Shown here in pieces: positions 36,010 to 44,482 of a stretch of DNA of 64,000 bases. The notes under the pieces are model-generated. The model saw only the letters and a program-made list of their open reading frames with translations. It did no database searches and was not told the origin of the DNA. Position 1 is the first letter of the stretch, and every line of letters starts with the position of its first letter. Source of the stretch: RFSX01 sp964591455 (lineage in GTDB: Bacteria > Bacteroidota > Bacteroidia > Chitinophagales > Saprospiraceae). The DNA is taken from the NCBI GenBank assembly GCA_964591455.1, contig CAZQDZ010000025.1, forward strand, positions 4,026-68,025, read 5' to 3'. The position numbers were made by a program, and so were the translations under genes.

Positions 36010-36360
36010 TAAAAATGAAAACAGATAGCACTCACAACGGAGGTTTTATATATTATAATAATGTATCATATGAAATATACCCTTTCATTGTTACAAGGAA
36101 CCTAGTTTGAAGTTCTATCTTTGTACAGAATAGTGGTATACCTATAGGTATGCTTCTATACTAAGCTTGTATTTAAAAGGACGATCTACAGAAGAAAAGA
36201 CGAAATCATCTTCACAGGTTAATCCTTCATCAAGTATGGTTTTAAGTCAGTTTATATAACTGCCTTATTGTATGGTTTAAGAACCAAAGCACGAACTGTG
36301 TTCGTGTCGATTATAGTATTATTTGATTAACTAAAAATTTTATTCTAAAAACTCAATCTC
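36010..36360. other. Structured leader region upstream of the small secreted protein
   Basis: A 351-base gap. It contains a TATCTTTG box (36116-36123), a perfect 14-base palindrome ATACCTATAGGTAT (36138-36151) and two short stem-loops. These are TGGTT / AACCA (36273-36286) and CACGAAC / GTTCGTG with a 3-base loop (36290-36306). If the box is the promoter, the transcript has a folded leader of about 230 bases. No ORF of substance is present. Confidence 0.5.
36116..36123 (+). promoter_or_regulatory. Possible -7 box upstream of 36361
   Basis: Exact TAnnTTTG match (TATCTTTG). The nearest TTG upstream (36088) is about 25 bases away, longer than usual, so this is tentative. Confidence 0.35.
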
Positions 36361-36825
36361 ATGAAAAAAGCGTACAACGTTTACAAAGCTTATGAGGAAA
36401 CTAGCATCACTGCACTAAGGAGACTTGCTCTATTGTTTGTGTTCGGTGTTTGTTTTTTCGGGTTTACAACTGAGGCTTCTGCCCAGGTTTTATCTGCTTC
36501 ACCACAGGCATCTTCACCTGAAGAGGCTGCTGAGTTCTTAAGAGGATTCACTTTTTCTGTTGTGGATTTAGAGGCGGCATCTATTTTGAGAGATCAATTA
36601 CAAGTCCTTAGGGATCAGGATCAGCCTGATTCTGGTATAGAGGAACTTGAATTTGGCGCAAAGTATACTGTCTTGGATGCTGCTATTATGTCCTTAGTAG
36701 AAGGTGACCAAGTATTCACTTCACTTGCGAATGGATATGTAGCTGCTTCTGAAAGATATCGGAATGTCACTAACCGTATAGACATTCAGCGTATTGTAGA
36801 ATCTTACGCAAGACTTTTAGAATAG
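36361..36825 (+). CDS. Small secreted protein between scaffold and dockerin genes, unknown function
   Basis: A 154-residue protein with an unusually long charged N-region followed by a hydrophobic core, and a predicted signal cleavage after TEASAQ (about residue 42). The mature part of about 110 residues is mostly helical and acidic (EEAAEFLRGFTF, LEAASILRDQLQVLRDQ, IDIQRIVESYARLLE). There is no cysteine or T9SS domain in the mature part, so it is probably periplasmic. I recognise no family. It sits 51 bases upstream of the giant dockerin protein 2, shares the same 13-base leader before its ATG, and may be its accessory factor or chaperone. Confidence 0.6.
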   Translation: MKKAYNVYKAYEETSITALRRLALLFVFGVCFFGFTTEASAQVLSASPQASSPEEAAEFLRGFTFSVVDLEAASILRDQLQVLRDQDQPDSGIEELEFGAKYTVLDAAIMSLVEGDQVFTSLANGYVAASERYRNVTNRIDIQRIVESYARLLE

Positions 36826-36876
36826 ATAAACCTTAAATAATAACAAAGAAAATTCGATTATACAAAACTCAATCTT

Positions 36877-39800
36877 ATGAAAAAGATTTATCATTTATTT
36901 ACTCAACGAATAGCACTTGTCCTTGCGATGATGTTTACCGTTGGTATGTTGTCAGCACAATGTCCAGTAGGGCAAACTAATGTTGATATAACGTATACAA
37001 CTGGTGGATTTAACGGCGAGAATGGATGGGCGCTATTCGATGCTACTGCAGGCGTAGTGCTTGCATGTGCTTCTACGGGTGGGGCTGGCCCTGCTGCAGG
37101 TGTCACTTCTGTCTGTGTTACTGATAATAACACGATTCAGTTGGTAGGTTTCGAGACATTCGGAGACGGATGGTGTCCTCCTGCCGCAATTCAAGTAGAC
37201 ATCAATGAGACAGGAGCTGCTAACGGTTGTTCATCGCCTGCGGGCGGTCTTGCAGGTGTGCCTCAAACTTTATTTGGTCCTACGGCATCTATGGCCTCTG
37301 GTACAGGTGCATACACCTGTGTTGTTGGTGGACCTTTACCGGCCAATGGAACTGCTATCGATTTAGAATTTAGTACTTTCTGTCCAGGTTGTGAAATTCT
37401 CTGTCCTGATGACATTATTGTAGGGAATGCATTTGGACAATGTGCATCTGCACCAATTATGCTTCAAGATCCTACATTTAACCCTCCTGGGTGTAATATA
37501 GAGACACCAATTGATTTTGTGGATATAACAACTACAGTTCAGCAGAACTTCAATGCGGCTGGACTTATATGTACAGATTTTAGCTTGACGTTACCACCAC
37601 TACCTATATGTATACCAGAATTTCTGGATATAGAAGTATGTGTGGAAGGAGATTTTGGCTTTGCGACAGAATCACCTAATGTCAATTTAGGTACATGTGC
37701 TGCTCCAGGAGCGACAGTAGGTGTTATACCGGGAGGAACTAACGGTGATTGCGGACCAGAAACATGTATTACTTTCCAAGTGATGTCAGCTGGATTTATG
37801 GCTGGGGGTCCTCTAAATATGCACCTAGACACAGACGCGGATGTAGATTTATTCTGTGCAGTTAATACAATTACTGCGACTACAACTATACCTACTGCTT
37901 GTGGTATCTTTGAGGCTCTATTAGAAGATGGAAGTCCATTGCCAACAGATGGTGTTTTTCCAGTAGGATGTACACGGGTTGTTTTGAATTCTACAGGTTC
38001 TGGAACAGGATCAGGAGGAGACCCAATTTCTTGTTCATTTGACATTATAGTACTTGATGAAGAAGTGCCAATAATAAATGCTCCAGGAAACTTTACATTT
38101 AATCTGCAAGGTGGAGAGTGTTGTCAGTTGTATGATTTTGAAGTGTCTGGATCTGATAACTGTTCATTGCCACCGAATGGTATAGACAATTTAGTAGTAG
38201 GTCCTTTCTGTGACCCTTGTAATCAGCCTTTCAATCCATTAGCATTAGCCTGTGGACTTAATGCTGATAATGATATAACTCAGATTATAACAGGATTGAA
38301 TGCAGGTGACTTCATTACAGAAGTTTGTTTTACCCAAGCTACATTTGATCTTCCAAATAATGGAATGTTCACAGTTAACCTTTATTGTTATGATGGTGTA
38401 ACTGTTCCATCATCGTTAGCTATGATAGGTACTCCATATTCTAGTACGACAGTAGCGTTTGACCCTGCAAATAATGGAAATAAAGTATGTGTACCTATAT
38501 CTCCAATAGCTATTCCAATAGGATGTGCAGGAGTAGCTGTTGAAATTTCAACTTTAGCAGGAAGAATAGTAGGAACTAATGCAGCATGTATTGACGGTAC
38601 TGCGGCAACAGGTGAATCTACGTTTATTACAGCTCCTGCTTGTGGTCTTGCTACACCAGGCTCAATGGCTGGTATAGGATTCATGTTGGATGCACCTATG
38701 TCTGTAGTTACTCAAGGTGCAACGTTACCTAATCCTGCAATTCCGCCAGCAGGGTTATTCCCTGCAGATGCAACTGTAAATGCTTTCGAACCAGGATCAG
38801 TTAATCTACCGATAGGTACACACTGTTTCTACTATGAGCTTATAGATGGAGCAGCATTCGTAATGGATTGTGATGGAAACGTTGCTCCAGGAGCTGCTGC
38901 TAATAGAACTACTGCTTCATGGTGTGTAACTGTTAACGATGCTGTTAATACAGTAACATCATTAACATGTAATGATGATTTGAATATTTCAATAGATGAG
39001 TTTTGTGAAGTATTTATATCCGCAGATATGTTCTTGGAAGGAGGACCGTATTCATGTTTCTTTGATTGTTACGAAGTATACATAATGGATGAACATGGTG
39101 TGCCACTCGATTTAGGTTGTGGTGATGCTGCAAGAAAAGGACCAGGAGGTGATTTCCTTTCTGATTTAGGAATAGATATGAGTGATGTTGATGGCCTTAG
39201 AGATGTTAATGGTTGTACTTTAAGCTTAGCTTGTGGAGACTATACATATGAAGTATTTGATGCTTGTAATAATAATAGCTGTTGGGGTGCATTTACTGTA
39301 GAAGACAAAATTGCTCCTACTATCATACCACCTGCACCAGTAACTTTGAATTGTACACAATCAACTGACCCAGGAGTAGATTGTCCTGGATCTATATCTG
39401 CAAGTGCTGCAGCTGTCTTACCTATTACATGGGTTGCGAATGCTGATGTAAACGGAACAGGAACAGCTGATCTTGCTAACTTCTGTGTCCCAGTAGGTGC
39501 TTTACCACCGGGAGCAATAGTAACTGATATAAATGTAGATATGCAAATATCTCACGATTGGGTTGGTGATTTAGAAATTGAGTTAACAGCGCCAAATGGT
39601 GCAACTGTTACACTCATAGATAACATGTGTGGAAACGATAGTCACTTAGATGCAACATTTAGTGATTCGGGTATGCCAATTGCATGTTCTGGATTTGATG
39701 TAGGTGCTGCACCTTGTGGTCAATTAGCCGCAGATGGTAATGCTGCTGTTACAGGTATGGTTGCTCCTCAATTAGGAACACTTGCTGCCTTAACAACAGG

Positions 39801-42800
39801 AGCAATTTCAGGAGACTGGTGCTTCGATATAGATGACACATTCACTGGTCTATTTGGTGGTTGTATCGAGAGTATTGAATTGAATATTGATTACAATGTT
39901 CCTGCTGCTGCGCCAGCGATGTTGGCTGACGTTAAGTATGTAGACGATCTCGGTAATACAGTAGATCCTGAAACGCCAGGTGCTACAAGAGTAGCTTGTG
40001 ATGATGAACTGATATTTGTAGATGATTTCAATGATGGTGATTGTGGGGTATCGACGATAGAGAGAACATGGATTGCCACAGATGACAAAGGAAATTCAAG
40101 TACAAGTGTACAATTGATTACTGTAGAGCAGATTGGTGCCGCAGATGTTGGTATTGATTGGTTCTGGCCAGACAACGATGTCGTCAATTCATGTGTTAAT
40201 GAATCTGGTGAGCCAGGTATAAGATTGACATGTGGTGTTGATACTTCACCTATGGGTGTATATGAATATCATAGAGATGCATACATTGCTTGTTTCCCAC
40301 CTGCATCACCAGATGTAGCTGATGATCCAGAATTTTTAGCTAACGTTTCAAGATTTGCAGTAACAAAAGCATTCCCTTATATCCTTGCTAAGGATGGTGG
40401 TGCTATGAGTTTCATAGATAATAACTGTAATCTAATCTTTGACTTCAACGACAAGACGCTACCTGCTTGTGAAATCGGTTGCGATGGTAATGAGAAGATA
40501 CTTAGAGATTGGACTGTATTAGATTGGTGTTCTTCTGAATCATTAACATTCAGACAGATAATCCACGCTACTGATAATGAAGCACCTGTCGTGGATATGG
40601 AAACTGCAGCTGGCGTTCAGTCAAGTACTTCGATTACTGTTAGTGTAGATCCTTGGGGTTGTGTTTCAACGTTCGCGTTACCAAGTCCAGAGCATTTAAC
40701 TGATAACTGTGCTACTGATATTACATATACATACTCTGGTCCTATTGCACCAGTGTTTGATAACGGTGTTTGGTTTGTAAGTGGTGCACCAATAGGTACA
40801 CATGTATTTACTGTAACTGCTGTTGATTGTTGTGGAAATGAAGGAACAGGTACTGTTCAAGTAACAGTTATTGATAGTTCACCACCAATTCCAGTAGTAA
40901 CTAGAGACTTGGTTGTTGGATTAACATTCTCTCCAACTAATCCTACAGGAGGAGCAGCTAAATTGTTTGCTACTCAAGTAGATAATGGATCATTCGATGG
41001 TTGTGGACCAGTGAAAACGGTTATAAGAAGAATTGATGAAAGAGATGAGGATACTGAGTGTACTAACAACTTAGGATCTAATGGAAACCATAATAACAAC
41101 AATACATTCAACGATTTCAATAGAAATCCACCATTCAGTCTTTTTGATACTGACGGTGGTGAGTTTGTAACATTCTGTTGTGAGGATTTATTCTTCGGTG
41201 ATGGAGGCGATTCTGATGGTGACGGTGTTAATGATTATGTTAACATACCAGTTGAGTTAGGTGTATGGGATGATGCTAACATGGATGGCGTACCAGGAAC
41301 ACCTGGGGATAACTTCGCAGTAACTTGGGCTAACGTAAGATTAGAATCTAAGATTACTCCAATATTGACTTGTCCTCCTAATGCAGCAGTAGAATGCTTC
41401 GAAGATGAGACTTCTAATTTCATATTAGATACTCAGTTGGGAAGAGCGACTGCAGTTTCAAACTGTGGTGTACTAGATGTTGAGTTTACTGATGTTTGTG
41501 GATATAACCAGAATGCAGCAGGTCCAGATGGAATTTTAGGTACTGATGATGATGACACTGACTTTGATGATACATTCTTTATGGGTAGTGTATTCCCACC
41601 AGAGCCAAATGTGCCAGAAACGTTTAATAAAGGATGTCACTTTGGACCTATCGTAAGAACTTGGTCTATACCAGGTACTGATATCTCTTGTCAGCAGATT
41701 GTAATCGTAAGAGATCCAGAAGTATTCTTCAATGGTAGTTACCACCCAACTGATATGGATGGGAACTATACAGATGATGATGAGAATCCAACTGTAACTT
41801 ATCCATTTGAAGGTAATGAGGTTGATAGCGATGATAATGGTTTCTATGACTTCACTGAAGTAGAAGTAGGTTGTCTTGATGATTTAGGTGATTTACTTGA
41901 ACAAACTTCATGGGTAACAGAACACTGTAGCTTAATAACAGCTAGTGTTGATTCTGATACACTTGAGTTCGAAGGTGATGCTTGTAGAAAGATTATATCT
42001 GAAGTATGTATCATTGACTGGTGTCAGTTTGAGCCAAATGGTGATGAGCTAATAGATGATGCTACAGGTGATGTTACTGCTGATGCGCCAGGAAAGTGGT
42101 GCTGGACGATAATTGGTAAATTACTTGATACTGATGCACCTTCTGTAACTGCTGCAAATGCTACATTCCCTGCTCAGCCAGGTAGTGGAGGATCAGGCGG
42201 TGAGCCAACGGCATTAAATTGTGTAGGAACAGCGGCTATGACTGCAGTAGGTAATGATATGGGTGCTTGCCCAAGTGAGTGGTTGAAGTGGGTAGTTCTT
42301 GTTGATATCAACAATGACTGGACATTTGACTGGGAGTGGAGTTCTTTCATACTAGAAGATACACCTGCATCTACGTGTGGTGCAGATTCTAACGGTAATG
42401 GAATTCCTGATTTCAGAGTTGGAACTTGTGGTGCTGATAACGCAAACGATTTTGCTACATCACCAGGAGATGAGTATACAATATTTATACCTCAGCAAAT
42501 ACTTGCAGATTGTGGTGATACTCAGCATAGAGTAGAGTGGACAGTATTTGACGGATGTGGAAACATAGCTTCTACAACTAGTTACTTCACAGTAGAAGAT
42601 CAGAAGGCACCAACACCTTTCTGTGTGAACTTGAGCACAGCGTTAATGGATATACCTCCAACAGGTGGTGATGCAATGGTTGAGCTTTGGGCTATAGATT
42701 TTGATAGAGGTAGCTTTGATAACTGTACTGCAGACGGAGACCTAAGATTCAGTTTCGTTGATGACTTAACGACGATTGATGATGGAGGTACTTTTGATCC

Positions 42801-44184
42801 AGATTCTAGAAGCAGTTTCATAAGATTCACTTGCGAAGACTTAGCAGGAGGTAATCCAGCCTTACTTACATTACCTGTATACGTATGGGATGGATGTGGT
42901 AACAGAGATTTCTGCTTGGTTAATGTTAGACTTGTTGATAACAACGAAGCTTGTCCAGGAGTAACTGGTACTGGTAGTCTAATTGCCGGTGAAGTAAGAA
43001 CTGAAGCTGGTGAGATGATAGAGAATGTTTCTGTTGATAACTCTCTAATGCCTAATACAAATATGGGTACAGAGCTTACTGACGCTACAGGTATCTACAT
43101 ATTCAATGAGAATCAGGAAGGATTAGATTATGAGCTTACTGCAGAGAAGAATGATGATCATGGAAATGGTATTAATACTATTGACCTCATCTTGATTCAG
43201 CAGCATATCTTAGGTCTAAGACCACTTGAAAGTGCTTATCAGCTAATAGCTGCAGATATTAATAATGACGGAAGAGTTAATTCTACTGATTTAGTAGAAC
43301 TACGTAAGTTGATACTAGGTATCTATACTGAATTCCCTCAGAATAGTAGCTGGAGATTTGTTGATGCTGATGCTACATTAGATATCAATAATCCTTGGAA
43401 CTTTGATGAGATTGTTGAAGTGTACGGCCTTAGCTCTGACATGTTACATGAAGATTTCATAGGTGTTAAGATTGGTGATATCAATGGGTCAGCTACGGCT
43501 AACGCAGTTACTGGATCTACAGAATTCAAGTCTGGCGGAATAGTCAATCTTGAAGTACCAAGTGTACAAGTAGAAGCAGGACAAACATTTGATGTTGCTG
43601 TAAAAGCATCTATTACAGATTTATACGGATACCAGTTTACTCTAGCGACACCAGGATTGGAGTTAGTAGGAGTTACTGCTGGAGATGCGAATGTGACTGA
43701 AGCTAACTTCGGTGTATTCAATGAAGCAATCACAACTAGTTGGAATACGACTCAGGGTATCAATACTTCTGATAAACTATTTACAATGACATTTAAGTCA
43801 TCTGTATCTGGTAATGCAGCAGATATCATGAGAGTTACTAGTGGAATTACTTCTGCAGAAGCTTATGTAGGATCTGATTTAGATATAGTAGACATCGCAG
43901 TTGATAATACGGTATCTACTAATGACTATGCATTGTATGCAAATGAGCCGAATCCATTTAGCACTAAGACTGTTATCGGATTTGATCTTCCTCAGGATGC
44001 AAATGCAACACTTACAGTATATGATGTAACTGGACAAGTGATAGCTAATAGAAAAGGAGCTTTCACAAAAGGTTACAACACAATAGAATTGAGTAAATCT
44101 GATTTAGGAGTTAGTGGAGTTCTACACTATACATTGAGTAGTGGTGACTTTACAGCAACTAAGAAGATGATTATAATCGAATAG
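36877..44184 (+). CDS. Giant secreted dockerin protein 2 (HYR-like repeats, P-domain, dockerin, T9SS)
   Basis: At 2435 residues this is the largest protein in the window. The signal peptide ends at GMLSAQ (about residue 27). An N-terminal region with CPDDIIVGNAFGQC-type sandwiches comes next. The family module with the SCWGAFTVEDKIAPT ending, near residue 805, leads into a proprotein-convertase P-domain (about 837-1008; HDWVGDLEIELTAPNGATV, then SGDWCFDI). HYR-like repeats with LRDWTVLDWC, PFSLFDTDGGEFVTFCCED and VRTWSIPG motifs follow. Near the C terminus are a carboxypeptidase-like sandwich, a dockerin pair (about 2091-2150: NGINTIDLILIQQHILG, then AADINNDGRVNSTDLVELRK) and a cohesin-like sandwich (about 2220-2340). 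A type A sorting domain begins at YANEPNPFS (about 2354). No catalytic module is seen. Confidence 0.85.
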   Translation: MKKIYHLFTQRIALVLAMMFTVGMLSAQCPVGQTNVDITYTTGGFNGENGWALFDATAGVVLACASTGGAGPAAGVTSVCVTDNNTIQLVGFETFGDGWCPPAAIQVDINETGAANGCSSPAGGLAGVPQTLFGPTASMASGTGAYTCVVGGPLPANGTAIDLEFSTFCPGCEILCPDDIIVGNAFGQCASAPIMLQDPTFNPPGCNIETPIDFVDITTTVQQNFNAAGLICTDFSLTLPPLPICIPEFLDIEVCVEGDFGFATESPNVNLGTCAAPGATVGVIPGGTNGDCGPETCITFQVMSAGFMAGGPLNMHLDTDADVDLFCAVNTITATTTIPTACGIFEALLEDGSPLPTDGVFPVGCTRVVLNSTGSGTGSGGDPISCSFDIIVLDEEVPIINAPGNFTFNLQGGECCQLYDFEVSGSDNCSLPPNGIDNLVVGPFCDPCNQPFNPLALACGLNADNDITQIITGLNAGDFITEVCFTQATFDLPNNGMFTVNLYCYDGVTVPSSLAMIGTPYSSTTVAFDPANNGNKVCVPISPIAIPIGCAGVAVEISTLAGRIVGTNAACIDGTAATGESTFITAPACGLATPGSMAGIGFMLDAPMSVVTQGATLPNPAIPPAGLFPADATVNAFEPGSVNLPIGTHCFYYELIDGAAFVMDCDGNVAPGAAANRTTASWCVTVNDAVNTVTSLTCNDDLNISIDEFCEVFISADMFLEGGPYSCFFDCYEVYIMDEHGVPLDLGCGDAARKGPGGDFLSDLGIDMSDVDGLRDVNGCTLSLACGDYTYEVFDACNNNSCWGAFTVEDKIAPTIIPPAPVTLNCTQSTDPGVDCPGSISASAAAVLPITWVANADVNGTGTADLANFCVPVGALPPGAIVTDINVDMQISHDWVGDLEIELTAPNGATVTLIDNMCGNDSHLDATFSDSGMPIACSGFDVGAAPCGQLAADGNAAVTGMVAPQLGTLAALTTGAISGDWCFDIDDTFTGLFGGCIESIELNIDYNVPAAAPAMLADVKYVDDLGNTVDPETPGATRVACDDELIFVDDFNDGDCGVSTIERTWIATDDKGNSSTSVQLITVEQIGAADVGIDWFWPDNDVVNSCVNESGEPGIRLTCGVDTSPMGVYEYHRDAYIACFPPASPDVADDPEFLANVSRFAVTKAFPYILAKDGGAMSFIDNNCNLIFDFNDKTLPACEIGCDGNEKILRDWTVLDWCSSESLTFRQIIHATDNEAPVVDMETAAGVQSSTSITVSVDPWGCVSTFALPSPEHLTDNCATDITYTYSGPIAPVFDNGVWFVSGAPIGTHVFTVTAVDCCGNEGTGTVQVTVIDSSPPIPVVTRDLVVGLTFSPTNPTGGAAKLFATQVDNGSFDGCGPVKTVIRRIDERDEDTECTNNLGSNGNHNNNNTFNDFNRNPPFSLFDTDGGEFVTFCCEDLFFGDGGDSDGDGVNDYVNIPVELGVWDDANMDGVPGTPGDNFAVTWANVRLESKITPILTCPPNAAVECFEDETSNFILDTQLGRATAVSNCGVLDVEFTDVCGYNQNAAGPDGILGTDDDDTDFDDTFFMGSVFPPEPNVPETFNKGCHFGPIVRTWSIPGTDISCQQIVIVRDPEVFFNGSYHPTDMDGNYTDDDENPTVTYPFEGNEVDSDDNGFYDFTEVEVGCLDDLGDLLEQTSWVTEHCSLITASVDSDTLEFEGDACRKIISEVCIIDWCQFEPNGDELIDDATGDVTADAPGKWCWTIIGKLLDTDAPSVTAANATFPAQPGSGGSGGEPTALNCVGTAAMTAVGNDMGACPSEWLKWVVLVDINNDWTFDWEWSSFILEDTPASTCGADSNGNGIPDFRVGTCGADNANDFATSPGDEYTIFIPQQILADCGDTQHRVEWTVFDGCGNIASTTSYFTVEDQKAPTPFCVNLSTALMDIPPTGGDAMVELWAIDFDRGSFDNCTADGDLRFSFVDDLTTIDDGGTFDPDSRSSFIRFTCEDLAGGNPALLTLPVYVWDGCGNRDFCLVNVRLVDNNEACPGVTGTGSLIAGEVRTEAGEMIENVSVDNSLMPNTNMGTELTDATGIYIFNENQEGLDYELTAEKNDDHGNGINTIDLILIQQHILGLRPLESAYQLIAADINNDGRVNSTDLVELRKLILGIYTEFPQNSSWRFVDADATLDINNPWNFDEIVEVYGLSSDMLHEDFIGVKIGDINGSATANAVTGSTEFKSGGIVNLEVPSVQVEAGQTFDVAVKASITDLYGYQFTLATPGLELVGVTAGDANVTEANFGVFNEAITTSWNTTQGINTSDKLFTMTFKSSVSGNAADIMRVTSGITSAEAYVGSDLDIVDIAVDNTVSTNDYALYANEPNPFSTKTVIGFDLPQDANATLTVYDVTGQVIANRKGAFTKGYNTIELSKSDLGVSGVLHYTLSSGDFTATKKMIIIE

Positions 44185-44212
44185 TACTAGAATAAAATCG
44201 GTTTTTGGGATG

Positions 44213-44245
44213 GCCTCTCTCCACTTGTGGAGGGGGGCTTTTTTC
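44213..44245 (+). terminator. Terminator after dockerin protein 2
   Basis: Stem GCCTCTCTCCAC / GTGGAGGGGGGC with two G-T wobbles and a TT loop, then a T-run; 28 bases after the stop. Preceded by GTTTTTGGGATGG, which is also present in the terminator at 48871. Confidence 0.88.
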
Positions 44246-44340
44246 ATTATATCAGAACTTTTTGACCTAAATAAACATATTATAAAATTTATATATATAA
44301 AATACCACTAATATGTAAGCATAACATATTAGAATAAATT

Positions 44341-44348
44341 TACATTTG
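44341..44348 (+). promoter_or_regulatory. Possible -7 box for dockerin protein 3
   Basis: Exact TAnnTTTG match (TACATTTG) 134 bases before the start at 44483 and downstream of a terminator, so a promoter is expected hereabouts. No -33 element is visible. Confidence 0.4.
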
Positions 44349-44482
44349 TCAGGTGATTATATTTCTCAGGATATAATTGCAACCTACACCTACCTAGGAA
44401 TACTAATAGATCCAGAAGAGTAAACTGATTTACGAGTAGTCTAATAAGCTACTTCCCAGCAGTAAATATTAAAAAGGATCTC

